Below are positions 20,852 to 31,690 of a stretch of DNA of 64,000 nt, piece by piece. A program made the position numbers and the translations under genes. The notes beneath the pieces were generated by a model. The model was not told where the DNA came from and did not search any database. It was given only the letters and a program-made list of their open reading frames with translations. Where the stretch lies: the NCBI RefSeq assembly GCF_026262505.1, contig NC_067207.1, positions 33,944,082-34,008,081 of the forward strand, read 5' to 3'. The stretch comes from Trichomonas vaginalis G3 (taxonomy: Eukaryota; Parabasalia; Trichomonadida; Trichomonadidae). Position 1 is the first letter of the stretch. Every line of letters begins with the position of its first letter.

Positions 20852-21791
20852 TTACAAGCGTTTTACATGGTATATGTTGCGATGGTTCATGACTTTAAAC
20901 AGTTTTGTAGCTTCTATTTCTTCTTTTAGTACATCGAATGTTTTAACAATGCCGAAGGTTTCTTTATATTTCTTCTTGACGTCAGATAGAAGGAAATCGT
21001 CAGCAGTTGGATAATTTTTGTTCAGAAATGCTAACATGTCCATTTTATCTTCTGCTGGCTTTTCTACTTCTTTCTTTAAATCTGCATAGTCGTTTCTCAT
21101 TCTTTCTATCTCTTTGACGGAGTAGTTATATTTCCTCATCGCTGCCTTACATTTTGAACATTGCGGGTTCATTTTTGCGTTATACATTGAAATTTGACCT
21201 GCTAAAACAACTAAGGCGTCAATTGCTCTCTTCATCTCAAACATAGCGGGTCTTAGTTGTTCGTTCCATACTTTGCCTCTTTCTATCTTTATCTCTTATT
21301 TCCCAAACACATTCAGCAACTAATGAAACAAAGTTATCGTAGGTCTTAAATTCTTCAGATTTATATATGTCAGAAACATTCTTATAAACCATGTCGCAAT
21401 CTTTGTCCATAACTTTATGGTTGCAATGAAAACCAAGGAATTCATAATTTACTTTACGTATGAACTTCTTTATTTCTACTGAGTCAGTTGTTTTGACTTC
21501 AATTTCGTCGAATTCAGGAATAGTTAGTTTTTGTTGTTGGATTTCAGGCAATTTGGGTAAATGGTCAATAATGTCCTGCATTTCATAAAGATACTGTTCA
21601 TTTGTTTCATCTTTCGCACTACAGTCTAAATTACTTGTTAAAAGTTCTTGCTTTATCTTCTGGATTTTTGTTTCGAAAGTATATGAAGAAGGAATGAAGC
21701 TTTTCATCTCTACTAACATAGATGTTGGATTTATGACTAACGAGTTTGGTGCTGTAGTTTGAATTGTTGTTGTGCCGATTGTTGAAATCAT
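20852..21791 (-). pseudogene. Homologue of the 313-aa unknown protein at 55373, broken
   Basis: Clear copy of 55373-56314 with about two breaks. The start MISTIG at 21791 follows TTTTTATCTTGTATGTAAAGAT. See 55373. Confidence 0.7.
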
Positions 21792-21879
21792 ATCTTTACA
21801 TACAAGATAAAAATTTTTCTTAGAAAAAATTAGCGTTATTTTTCTTTCATAAGGAAATGTCAAAAATTCATGATTTTCG

Positions 21880-21975
21880 AGAGTTTTAGACCATGTTAGA
21901 AAAGTGGTTAGAAAACGTGTTAGATCTAACATTCTAACATAAACATTATTTTTTGGTGTAAATAAATGGTACCAT
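21880..21975. promoter_or_regulatory. Control-repeat unit upstream of the unknown gene
   Basis: TTTTAGACCATGTTAGAAAAG and GTTAGATCTAACATTCTAAC are followed by ATAAACATTATTTTT; same unit as at 56388-57050. Lies between the start of the unknown gene and the 3' end of the integrase gene. Confidence 0.6.
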
Positions 21976-22029
21976 TAATGATATCATGACTGTTCTCATT
22001 CATGTCTGATTTACATCCAACGAAAAAGT

Positions 22030-23115
22030 TTAGAAGAATTTTCTTATTCTTTCTGGCATGTTTTTATCTTTCCAGTACTCCCGCTCTAATGGTCCCAGAT
22101 GTGTTGGCTTTGACTCTCTCAAGTTCTTAGATGGTATAACATCTTCAACACCTCCTTCATATCTTACTTTATAAGTGTCATCGTTTATGTTGTAGTCAAG
22201 TATTTCAATAACCACTCCTCGCTTTGCTTCGTCAATGGTTTCAGCAAGTTTGCCATTACTACTTTCGACTAATTTATGACGAGGGTAAAATGCTATGGAG
22301 TCGTCTGCAGCTTTTATAAGATATCCATTACCTTGTGTAGAGTCTACGATATAATAGTTTCTACTTAACCTTAAACGTTTCTTTGTCAACGGTTTGTCGT
22401 CAAGAACTACACGAACTTTTGTACCAGGAATGAGGGTAAATTGTGTTGAATTTCTGATATTTTGTGTTTGGCTTCGTTTCTTTTGTATATACTTTTCTTC
22501 TTGTTGTTGTGTCATTGAATTTGGTGTATGTCCTGTTGTAGAATGTGTTGAGGAATTGTAAACTTCGATGAAATGTTTCATTGTTTCTTCGGTAAAGTCT
22601 CGCTCTTGATTTAAATCTCTGAGAGTCCTTATGAAGCGGTTTATGATGCCGAGTATGTTATGGTTATGGTCTTCAGTAGTGTAGTGAGTTATGTTATGCT
22701 TAATGAGAAATTCTGTGATTTCGTTGCTGAGGTATGCACTGTCTTGGTCTGATGTTAAAGTACTTGGGTTATGTTCTGCTACAAACTTTTGTAAAACTCT
22801 TAACACTTCATGAGTTCCTTTATTTCTCATTATATACGCAAAAGCTTTGCGAGTGTTAACATTAATGAAGATGAGGAATGGTTTATGTCCTCCTTTTCTG
22901 CTTTGAATGAGAGTGTCAAATTGGTATGCGTCAGGAGTGTTGGAGTAAATTGGTAAAAAGTAGTCGTAAGGGTTTATTTTTGTTTGATGTACAACATTTT
23001 TGTCAAAGAACCTTTTCACTTCAGCTCTGTTAGTAAATCCCGAACTCTTTGCAGCTTCATTGAATTTCTTAAAAGACCTCCATGGATGTTGTTCGAATAC
23101 TTCTTTCAAGCTCAT
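22030..23115 (-). CDS. Retroviral-type (rve) integrase, element B
   Basis: 361 aa, open. The RNase-H-like core spans about residues 60-200, with YQFDTLIQ, LTSDQDSAY and HNILGIINRFIRTLRDL in the expected order and spacing. Further on are NSTTGHTPN-like 'host target' residues, and near the C-terminus a chromo/SH3-like segment (VVIEILDYNINDDTYKVRYE). It would insert the linear element DNA into the host genome. It is only distantly similar to the integrase of element A, so the window has two integrase lineages. Confidence 0.88.
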   Translation of the reverse strand: MSLKEVFEQHPWRSFKKFNEAAKSSGFTNRAEVKRFFDKNVVHQTKINPYDYFLPIYSNTPDAYQFDTLIQSRKGGHKPFLIFINVNTRKAFAYIMRNKGTHEVLRVLQKFVAEHNPSTLTSDQDSAYLSNEITEFLIKHNITHYTTEDHNHNILGIINRFIRTLRDLNQERDFTEETMKHFIEVYNSSTHSTTGHTPNSMTQQQEEKYIQKKRSQTQNIRNSTQFTLIPGTKVRVVLDDKPLTKKRLRLSRNYYIVDSTQGNGYLIKAADDSIAFYPRHKLVESSNGKLAETIDEAKRGVVIEILDYNINDDTYKVRYEGGVEDVIPSKNLRESKPTHLGPLEREYWKDKNMPERIRKFF

Positions 23116-24854
23116 TTATGTAAAGTTAAAGATTTTAACCAACTCGTATCCAAGCGTGCATTGTTATATAAGGAGGCATATAATCTTTTCCATTACCTGC
23201 TGGGTCTGTAATACCAGCTACAACATGTGTATGATTTCCTGCAGTTCCACAGAAAATACCTGTGCTAACATCTTTGGGGTCAGTTGTGATATCATATCTA
23301 TTCATTCCCTGTCTATTCGAACCCGCTGCAAGATTTATATAACCTCTTTTTGTTATTGAATGTGAATGGTTTCCTTCCACAGATGTTCTTCCACTGAACC
23401 TATGCATATGTGAAGGAAGGTTTTCAATACCTATTTTCTTTGAACCTCCCATCTTCATTGACTGAGTATTAGTGTAGAATGGAAAACTGTCAACTATTTC
23501 ATACCATCTACCACCAAATAAAGTGTTTGGATTTATTGGATTCATAGACGTATAAACAGCTCCTATAGGATATATTAAATCATATATGCTCATAACTCTA
23601 TAAACATATTCTAAAGAACTTATGTCATTAAATACCATTTGGAATGTATCTCCCGGATGAAATGTTGCATTTGTTCCACTTTTATAATGTAATGTTAGTT
23701 CAATAGAATTATCCAAGAAAAATTCAAAAGTATCTGGTTGAAGACCTCTAACAAATTCAAATGGAGTTGCTGGTTCACCATTTATAATTTCTGTTGTAAA
23801 TGTCATTGTATCTGGTTTCGAAAATTTCTTTGTTAGTTCTGTATCCACATAAGTTTTGTCTGCTTTCTTATCTAACATTGCTGGTAGTTCATGTGTTTCA
23901 AAGTTTCTGGCATGACCTTCGATATTCATACATTTGTTATTTAAGGAGTTTAGTGTATCTTTTACGCTTGTACTTGGATTCTCTAAAGGTGCACTTGAAC
24001 CAAGGGTATAGTTCAATATTATGTCGTCTGCTCTAACAGTTGAGAAGGAGTTATGTGTATGATTTTTGTCAGCTTTACTGTCTAATGTAGCTTGAAGTTC
24101 ATTTATATCGGAGATGTTGTGTTTATGAGATTTCAAAACTTTGTTCATTGCTTCGAGTTCAACTTTGTCAGCTTTACTTTTAATAGCATCTTCAAACGTT
24201 ATTTTTGCCTTAACTCTTAACATAAATCTTGGTTCAACTAATACACCGTTAACATTGAAAGTAGAGGCATAAATTTCACCGGTATAACCAAATGCTTCTG
24301 GTGCTTTAGCTACATCATACTGTACAGTACAGCTTATGTCATAACCTTTAGCACGAATGTATTTATATCTTCTTTCATTAACATTTTTTGTCTTCGCTTC
24401 ATCACTTCGTGTTAAATATCCATGGTAGTCCGTTATAATCTGTTCGTCTGAAGTTATATAATGAACGTGGTTTTTATCTGCTTTTTCGGCTAATTTCTCA
24501 TTAACATCATTCACTTCTAATTCAACTCTTCCGCCAGAACTCTTATTATCATTAATCTTTTTCATTAATTCGGTAATTACGTCATAAAGACTATATTCTG
24601 TTTTCGGTTTTGTAAATAATGAGTCAAAATTTCTTTTCATCATTACATCGCTGACATTAATGATATCACCAATTCCTTTTTCATTTATTCTCTTCATTAG
24701 TTCTGCAATAATGACGAATATATAATCTGTTAATTTATTCTCTTCATCGAGGGTTATAGAATGTTTTGAAATTGAATCATTAACTCCTCTAAATAAATCA
24801 ATAACTTCAGGATACACGTTTTTAATGTCTTGAATAACCCGACCAGTATCCTCG

Positions 24855-24883
24855 CCACTATGTGGCTCTGAGCCCGTTGGGCT
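24855..24883. repeat. GC mini-hairpins in the fibre gene
   Basis: CCAC-TAT-GTGG and AGCCC-GTT-GGGCT, both perfect, 3-nt loops. Confidence 0.65.
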
Positions 24884-25556
24884 CTGTTGTTCATGTTCTT
24901 CGTTCCGTCGTTACGTGGTTTTATATCTCTAACCATCATCAACGCAGCCATAACCGGAGGGTTTGTTGCTACCTGTTCGAAAATCCGTCCGTTATGTATG
25001 GTATATCTAAATAATTTCTTTGTGTTTGTTAAAACATTTGAAACAAGTCTTTTAAAAACCATCTACAAAAAATTTCCTGTTTCACCTAATGTTCTTGCAG
25101 CATTTACAAGCTCACCCATTCCGCTTTTGACCCAAAAACGTCCATATTGCATTTATTTCACTCTGTATAGTTGTCCATTCAGCGAAACTAACACCCGCAT
25201 TCGCTAAGCTGAAAATGAAAATTCAGTGGATCGAACTTAATTCCACCTTCTTTTTCAATTTCAACGAAACTCACTAACATGAGATTTAAATATTCTTTCG
25301 TTAAAATTGTTTTCCCCGATGTTATGTCATTAACAAACTATCACCGTCAAAAGTTAACGAATTCATTTCGTCGTTGATGCTTTTATTTCATACACCGCTT
25401 TATCGATAGTTTTTGGCTCACCTTCTTTAGAAGCATATGAAACATTAATGAATGAATTATATGTATTCGTGAATGAGTTAAAATCAATGATTTTCATTAA
25501 TGACCTTTAATGATTCATAACTGTTGAATCCCTTAAAGTAATTAATGAACTGTCAT

Positions 25557-25617
25557 GGGCTTCGCCCTGTCGCTTCGGTCTGAAAGACCTTCAGGACTCA
25601 AAGAGTCCGTTTGCGAC
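25557..25617. repeat. Cluster of GC mini-hairpins in the fibre gene
   Basis: GGGC-TTC-GCCC, GGTC-TGAAA-GACC and GGACTC-AAA-GAGTCC follow one another, and an outer GTCGC/GCGAC pair encloses the last two. This is the densest hairpin cluster in the window. Confidence 0.75.
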
Positions 25618-26191
25618 TTTATGAAAGGTACACTGCAAACCGTCGAGTTTGGATCAAATGCTGTAGTTGGTGCAGGAATATTAATGATATAAGTCATTAA
25701 ATCATTAAGTGACGTAAATAATGTTGTCGTTTTTGATTTAATTTCTTTAGCATCTGTTATATATGGTAATTTTATTTCTGTAGTTTCTGAATTAAAGATA
25801 TTCGCTAAAATGTTTGTAAACTGTTTTGAACAGCAGTATAAACCGTTGAATCCGGAACTCTTACGATTTCACCGTCCTTAATAAAAGGCATTGCACATGG
25901 TGTAGTGCTTGGGTCAAATATTTCGGGATTATAATTCAACATATATTCTAATGCTTCATATACAGACTTATATACTGTTGTGTCGTTCTTCATGACAATC
26001 ATCATTTACAATGAATGGCATTGTACATGGAGTTAAAATAGGGTCAAACTTTTCATAGTCCTTCCATGTTATGTATTTCTCGGTATTTCCATCACTGATA
26101 ACAATATATTTTCAGTAAGTGTGAGAGAGTATTGACCAAAATATAAACGTTTAGCTCTGTCAGCTTCATACGCATATGCAGCTATACTCAT

Positions 26192-26208
26192 ATTTTAATG
26201 AGAATAAA
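26192..26208. promoter_or_regulatory. 17-bp divergent promoter
   Basis: The whole spacer between opposite start codons is ATTTTAATGAGAATAAA, near-palindromic, with TTTTATTCT-type motifs facing both ways. Same arrangement as 47773-47790. Confidence 0.55.
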
Positions 26209-26978
26209 ATGTTGTTCTATTTGCAAAGTACAGACCCAAACGAATACGGGACAGTAAAGCTACAAACAAACTTAGGTCTACAGAATGAGCCACTTGCATT
26301 TCAGAATGGTTGACTTCAATACTATCGCTTCATTCGTTATAACAGATGAAACAGATTTCATGGAGCTTATAGATGGAAAGAAGCACGAAATAAGATTTCA
26401 CAATAATGTAGAATATAAGATGGAAACATTAGCTGGAGTGTTAAATGCTCTCATAAATACTACAATAAACAAGGAGAACGAAGAAAACTTAATGAATGTT
26501 AAACTTATTGCAGGAGTTTTGAAGTTCAGTTATGCGAAGGAGTTTAAGATAACACGAATGAGTCATAGAGTTCAATTGCTTCTGGGAGCATACCATATGA
26601 CATTCTTTGAAAAGTGTTGACAAAACGATTGAGATGAATCTGTTCCATATATGTTATGGTAATTGTTTATACATTGAGTCAAAAATAGCTAATGTCACAG
26701 GTATTTCAGGAGTTAATAGTAAAGGTTTAGTAGATTATAAATCCTTCTGTTATGCAGTCAATTCAATGTTCATTCCAAATGTTCCTGTCATAGCAACTCA
26801 TTTAGGTAAATGGGTTCGCATTAGTCCTCATAATTTGAAAGACATGCAATTCAGACTTGTTGACTTTCAAGGAGAGCCTGTAGAACTGAAGGCACCAGTG
26901 CGAATGACTGTTGAAGTTGACTTTTTAGAAAATATTAAATGCAACAGCTTACAAGAGAACTCAGAGCTAAAAATATAA
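26209..26978 (+). pseudogene. Structural protein candidate of element B, broken
   Basis: It diverges from the fibre gene. The later open part contains GKWVRISPHNLKDMQFRLVD and a beta-rich C-terminus. The position matches the minor-capsid candidate next to the fibre gene in element A, but sequence similarity is not obvious. About two breaks. Confidence 0.4.
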
Positions 26979-27211
26979 AGTATGAATGTTATGTATTAGG
27001 TCATGAACTTTGGTTGTTGCTGTTTGATGAAACAAATGAGTTAGTTATGTCAGTCAAGAGAACAGAAAAAGGCGTCAAAGGCGCCGAGCGCAAAGCGCTA
27101 TATTGTGTTAGTGAAAACTGCACCAAGTCAATAAGATTAGGTTTGCATTATGAAGATGAGTTCGATACTGTTGAAGAAGTTTTGGACAGATATTACAAAT
27201 TGCTAACTTGA
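26939..27211 (+). CDS. 90-aa hypothetical protein, element B
   Basis: Overlaps the preceding gene by 40 nt. Alpha/beta mix with no recognised family. A GC mini-hairpin (27087-27099) is read in frame as GAERKAL, showing that hairpin blocks are tolerated within coding sequence. Confidence 0.5.
   Translation: MQQLTRELRAKNIKYECYVLGHELWLLLFDETNELVMSVKRTEKGVKGAERKALYCVSENCTKSIRLGLHYEDEFDTVEEVLDRYYKLLT
27071..27099. repeat. GC mini-hairpins inside a small gene
   Basis: GGCG-x7-CGCC and AGCGC-AAA-GCGCT, the second perfect with an AAA loop. Confidence 0.65.
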
Positions 27212-27227
27212 ATTTTTTTTGACTGAC

Positions 27228-27260
27228 GGCGCAAAGCGCCAAGATGGGCTCAAAGAGCCC
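27228..27260. repeat. GC mini-hairpin pair between convergent genes
   Basis: GGCGC-AAA-GCGCC (27228-27240) and GGGCTC-AAA-GAGCCC (27246-27260). It lies between the stop at 27211 and the convergent stop at 27272, where it could also act as a transcription end. Confidence 0.75.
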
Positions 27261-27271
27261 TCCTGACTGCT

Positions 27272-27882
27272 TTAATTTACTAAAACATATTTCAAGCAAA
27301 GCTTATAGTAAGTAGATAGTTTTGTATACTCGTTCGAATATTTATACTTAAACTCAACTCCTGTAGTTCCTGGTGTTTCAATGATGCGGATGTTACCTAT
27401 TTCATGAATGGTGGAGTTTGACCACAGCATTCGATTTTCAGGGTCGAGATAGTCAATGACACATTGTTTCCCTGTTATTCGTGAGATAACATTTTCAAGG
27501 TCCTCCTTTGTTAGAATTATTTGGTTCTTGCTTATAAGATTGTCAAAAGCTTCTATCGTCTTTGAGTAAAATTGTTTGGTATAACTGAAGAAGGTAATGG
27601 TCTACGTTATCTGAAGGATTTGTTTGAACATTTGTGTAAGGTTTCGTTGGCTTCTCTTGAAAGAATTTGGTCCAGTGGTGGATACTCTAACTTAACATCT
27701 GATGTAGCGTTAGCGTTTGAAGCTGAGTTTAAATTCACGGATTTCAGCTCTGGTTCTTTTTCTTTCAAACACTCTGAACTATAGTTCTTTATGACAATAT
27801 TGTTTGTCGTTCGTGAGTCAACATTTGATGTTGGTTCAATTGGAACATTAACGGCACCAGCTAAGATGGATTTGCTTCTCAT
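27272..27882 (-). pseudogene. Hypothetical protein, element B, broken
   Basis: Its last part resembles the protein at 62461-63035 (Lys-Tyr strand then a short terminal helix). It is divergent from the small gene at 27908 across 25 bp, exactly as 63035/63054 in A'. About two breaks. Possibly a particle component. Confidence 0.45.
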
Positions 27883-27907
27883 TTCATATAGAATAAAAAC
27901 CTTTTAT

Positions 27908-28260
27908 ATGTATGAAATGAACAATATACTCGACAAGGGTTTGAATGTAAAGCTAACGAATGAAAATATTGTTGAATTCACCGAGACGGGTGTGTGTATA
28001 AAAGATGTAGAACTACTGAACAAAAGAGCTAAGGGAAGAAGCAGGAATATGAACAAAGGTGGAAGCCTATAAAATTTATGTCAATGATGGCTCAGGAGGT
28101 TCAAACATAAAGTATGCAGAAAGTTATAGAGTTTATGCTCTCAAAGGTGAAAAGCCTTCATTTAAGAACAGCTATTCTAACACATATCCTCAAAGCTAAC
28201 GGATGGGGAAGTGGATGATATGAATGACAGCAAAAATATTAACAGAAATGGCGACAGAGA
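27908..28260 (+). pseudogene. Small hypothetical protein, element B, broken
   Basis: Positional counterpart of 63054-63473. First 54 codons open; about two breaks afterwards. No recognised domain. Confidence 0.35.
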
Positions 28261-28302
28261 TGCATGGAATTTGTTTACCATCAGTCAATTGAAGGTTAAA
28301 CT

Positions 28303-29186
28303 TTAAAACAATGTTGGTCGTTCCCATGGAATATTTTTGACTTTAATGGTATTAGTCATGATATGAATCTCAAGGTATGAACGAGGAGAGATGAGAGACT
28401 TATATGCTTCCCAAATTTCTTCAAAAGGTAATGTTATACCTGACTGTTTCCAAATGAGTTCAATATCATAGCGTGAGAAACCTTGAAAGATAACGAAGTC
28501 AGTTATGAGACGTTTTATGTTTAAAGCTAAAAACCTCCATGTTTGCATAAGTATTGCTACAGTTAAGTGGTAATGTCTGACTTTAGTAATGATGTTAGCT
28601 AATGGTGAGTCAGGCTTTGAAACTAAACCTTTTCCGGCGAAGTCGTCACAAACTAATAAAGTGTTTGAAGGATATTTTTTGAAGGGGTATTTTGAAAGTT
28701 TTGACAGAATGTAGTTTGTAAGTCGTTTCATATCGTAAACTCCTGAGTATTGACGTAAGTGGTGTTTGTCAATAATTCTTTCCATCTCTTCTGAAGTCTT
28801 TTGCATTCCTGACTGTATAATTCAACGATGGCATAATATTTCCTCTTACGTCGAATGTAACGTTGAAGAAATTCAATGAGTTCACTGTCTGGAACTTTAA
28901 CGACAGAGGCTTGAACTTTTGACATAAATGTTTTCGCTGTTGAGTCCATAGAGTCTGAAGTTGCTGATATAATGATTTGGTTAGTAGAGTCGTTTCCTAA
29001 ACGCTCTGTTATGAGTATATGACGAATGAGGTTAAATGTCTTACCTGAACCCATCTTTCCACAATAGAAATACACACCATTTGAACAGAACTCATAATCT
29101 TTGCTGAAAGGAAGAATAAGAGAAGAGTTAAGTTTGTCTGTAGTTTCATTCATGTCTTCATCTACGTCATGTATTAAATGCTTCAT
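28303..29186 (-). pseudogene. A32/FtsK-type packaging ATPase, element B, broken
   Basis: Walker A (CGKMGSGKT) and Walker B (LLVCDDF) are both visible, followed by a sensor-like QTWRFLALNIKRLITD segment as in the intact A' copy (58552-59427). It would pump element DNA into capsids. About one break. Confidence 0.82.
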
Positions 29187-29202
29187 TTTATCTCCATTAA
29201 AA
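29187..29202. promoter_or_regulatory. 16-bp divergent promoter
   Basis: Only TTTATCTCCATTAAAA separates the start codons of the ATPase and the next structural gene. It contains TTTATCT on one strand and TTTTAATGGAGATAAA on the other. Confidence 0.55.
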
Positions 29203-30081
29203 ATGCAAGTCAGAAATATTCAGAACATAGCACCGAGTCTAACTGACAAGAGTATAAAGATATACTATGAACACGTTATGATGAAACCTACCAAAATTCA
29301 AGAAAGTCAGTATACTTATGAATATCCAAGACACTGGGTAGAGTATGTAGGAGGTGAGAAAGCTATTGAAATCAGACAGGTTCGAAGTATTCCAGCAGGA
29401 AGAACAATATTATTGAAGAACTTTAATGTTTTGAGATATAATGATGAGACAAAGAAGCAAGATAGTTTTCCTATTGCTGTGTATGTGAACCTAGACACAG
29501 GAGATGACATGAAAGTTTTTAACACAAAGCTTCAAACGGTAGTGAGAGAACAACTGACTGCGGAAGGACACCCATTACCTTCAGAAGTTACCATAGCATA
29601 TAATTTTGAAACAAACTCAATAGATTTTAAAGTCGTCTCTGCAAAGAAGTCAGGTTTTACATTTAATGAAGCAGATGTATATTCGAATGAAAACTTCAAA
29701 GCTATTGCATGGTTAGATAATGACGATTGTTTTAAGAAAATATTTAAATACAGTGACTCAACGATGTCAATAGATGACCTTTGTGGAATGTTACCATCGA
29801 CGTTTACAGTAGAAGGTTCAGCAGGATTGCTTACAAGATTGTCAATTGGTGGTATTTGGTCTCGTGAGAAATTGTTATAAAATCCAGTATAAGTGAATTT
29901 GCTGAAGAATCTATATTATGTCTTTCAAACTATATGTATTCGCCGCCGAAGCATTATAGTAACAAACTTTGTCAGTAAGTTTAACATAAGACTTGTCGAA
30001 CCTTCTTCAATGAAAGATGTTGTGCTACCTAAAGATGGAAAGGATGGACTCATTATTGAGATGATTTTAATAGCATATTAA
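29203..30081 (+). pseudogene. Minor capsid (penton-like) candidate 2, element B, broken
   Basis: The pattern YEYPRHWVEYVGGEKAIEIR near the N-terminus matches the minor-capsid candidate family (3103, 46924, 53833). About one break in the C-terminal third. Confidence 0.5.
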
Positions 30082-30240
30082 ATGAGCTTGTTCTTGAAGG
30101 TCGTTCATGATGAAATAACTGTTGTAGAAGATGTTAGCAATTGTTCAGACATTTTGAAGCGAATAGATGAGATAAGAAAGAAGTTAGATAGACCGCAAAG
30201 CGGTGAGGGCGAAGCCGTGAGAATGTTTATGTTTCATTGA
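30082..30240 (+). CDS. 52-aa microprotein with a hairpin insert, element B
   Basis: ATG-to-stop gene starting one base after the preceding stop (TTAAATG). An amphipathic helix (CSDILKRIDEIRKKLDR) precedes the in-frame GC block PQSGEGEA. Unknown function. Confidence 0.45.
   Translation: MSLFLKVVHDEITVVEDVSNCSDILKRIDEIRKKLDRPQSGEGEAVRMFMFH
30192..30216. repeat. GC mini-hairpin in a microgene
   Basis: ACCGC-AAA-GCGGT followed by GGC-GAA-GCC. The string matches the design of 18200-18225 read on the other strand. Confidence 0.7.
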
Positions 30241-30305
30241 CTTTCTCCAGTAAAGAGAACTTTTATGAGATAATATTGAAGAGAGATGATTTTAATATGG
30301 TGTAA

Positions 30306-30829
30306 ATGGTAGCTTGGGCAGCTTTAGGCGCAATGGGAACAAAAGCATTAGCATTTGGAGCAAAAGCACTTGGGGCTTATGACGCAGTAAATAAAATGAG
30401 TGGAGGAAGGGTTTCGAAGACATTAGATGCAAATAAAGGGAAGATTGGAGCTGGGTTGCAAAGAAGTTAAGATTAAATAAAATAGGGCTCATAAATAAAG
30501 CATCCAATTTGGTTGCGACTGAGTCAGAAAATGCTTTAGGAAAGGACGATGAGTTTGCAAAACACGCAAAAGACTTTAATGACCAGATGAAAGGTGAAAC
30601 AATGCATTTAAATAGATTCGATGGAACTAAAGAAAATGTTTCTTCTCCACCAGTAGTTCTTCCGTATGGTCCCTATGGAATGTATGGAAACCCTTACGAA
30701 AGACCATTTGACCCATTGACTGGTGGAAGTAACTGGTATCATTACGGACGAAGAAGAAAGACAGTTAAGCTGGAGACAGACGTGAAGAAAGCAACTAAAA
30801 AGAAACCAAGGAAGAGAGTTATAAAGTAA
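30306..30829 (+). pseudogene. Gly/Ala-rich start, strongly basic end; core-like protein, element B, broken
   Basis: The N-terminus is MVAWAALGAMGTKALAFGAK, a hydrophobic Gly/Ala helix. The C-terminus is rich in Lys/Arg (RRRKTVKL, KKATKKKPRKRVIK). This combination recalls adenovirus minor or core proteins that touch membranes and DNA, but the likeness is one of character only. About one break. Confidence 0.45.
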
Positions 30830-31508
30830 TGAATTCAACAGGTTAGAAATGAGGTTAGAAAACGTGTTAGATCTAACATTCTAACATAAACATTATTTTT
30901 GTGCTATGTTTTCATACGTGTGAGGGTGGTGATATCATTAATTTTAAGTTTATTTTTAAGTTTACTGAAAATTTTTATTTTATTTTGGATGTAAATGACA
31001 GAACAAAAGCAACTCATTCGAATTCCACAGTATAACAAACATACATTTAAACATTTATTCTTCCTTCCTGAGCATAACATGTTCTTTCAAATACATCCGA
31101 GACCAGTTGACTTTTCATTGACTGTTTATAAAGATAGAAATAGTTATATCATTAAACCATACGATGACGAAGGTAAGTTATGTAAATTGTACGTTAAGAA
31201 GTTAGAGAAAGTTTATGGCTTCAAGTATGACTACAATAGGGTTAACACTGATGATGAAGATATTGAGGAAAATTTATGAGAACATTAGTGAAGTTGTTAG
31301 TGAGAACGATAGTGAGAACGTTTATTTTTACATTAGTGAGTTCGTTAGTGAAGTGAAGTGGGTGGTGGTTTTGTAAATATTTAAGGTTAAGTTAGTGTTG
31401 TCGTTTGTGTTGTAAAATATACGTTAACGGTTTTGTAAAGTGTCAAATTCACAAGTATTGCGTATGGAGGAACGCAGTGCCTCCATACACGAGACTTGTA
31501 TACTAACT
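30813..31508. repeat. Right terminal inverted repeat of element B
   Basis: Reverse complement of 9877-10571. It ends CTTGTATACTAACT; the following ATTAT repeats the bases before 9877. Confidence 0.9.
30995..31279 (+). CDS. 94-aa terminal-repeat protein of B (right copy)
   Basis: Protein identical to 10106-10390. Both copies read outward, toward the nearest end of the element. The start follows ATTTTTATTTTATTTTGGATGTAA. Confidence 0.7.
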   Translation: MTEQKQLIRIPQYNKHTFKHLFFLPEHNMFFQIHPRPVDFSLTVYKDRNSYIIKPYDDEGKLCKLYVKKLEKVYGFKYDYNRVNTDDEDIEENL

Positions 31509-31690
31509 ATTATGAAGTTTTAGGCAAACATGGCAAAATGTACACACTGCAAGCAGAAGATAAAACTACTATTGTCAGACCTCGTTTCAAACTTGTCAAA
31601 GTTCAAGGTGGTATACTTTCAAAGACAGTTCCTAACAAATATAAGACAACTCCTGACGAATATGCTAAAGAAGTTGAAAATGACGACTAA
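31509..31690 (+). pseudogene. Integrase of element A, 3' part after the B insertion
   Basis: Matches the C-terminal end of 49461-50420 (EVLGKHGKMYT... to a VENDD end). Its stop overlaps the convergent fibre stop in the shared bases CTAA. Confidence 0.88.

Larger units (their letters stand above)
23135..26191 (-). pseudogene. Phage tail-fibre-like protein, element B, broken N-terminal half
   Basis: The last 560 codons are open. Repeated SKADKNHTHN / EKADKNHVHY segments are followed by IGAVYTSMNPINPNTLFGGR, then LPSHMHRF, GNHSHS and GNHTHV histidine pairs, ending MPPYITMHAWIRVG. This is the architecture of a bacteriophage fibre tip (gp10/collar type), where His-x-His pairs hold metal ions inside a trimer. 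The upstream half has several breaks. It starts at 26191, 17 bp from a divergent structural gene. Likely a surface spike of the particle. Confidence 0.72.
9877..31508. mobile_element. Maverick/Polinton element B, complete and nested in element A
   Basis: This 21.6-kb element begins AGTTAGTATACAAG and ends CTTGTATACTAACT, with terminal inverted repeats of about 695 bp and a 5-6 bp target duplication (ATTAT). These fit the Maverick hallmarks of AG...CT ends, long terminal repeats and short duplications. Order of parts: terminal gene, small genes, capsid, minor-capsid candidate, polymerase, two KilA-N genes, a gene of unknown function, integrase, fibre, structural genes, packaging ATPase, a second minor-capsid candidate, a basic protein, terminal gene. 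It contains roughly a dozen or more breaks. High similarity to C implies recent activity. Confidence 0.92.

Noticed and set aside
23000-23359. Plus-strand Cys-rich frame opposite the integrase and fibre ends
   Set aside because: Antisense to two recognisable genes.
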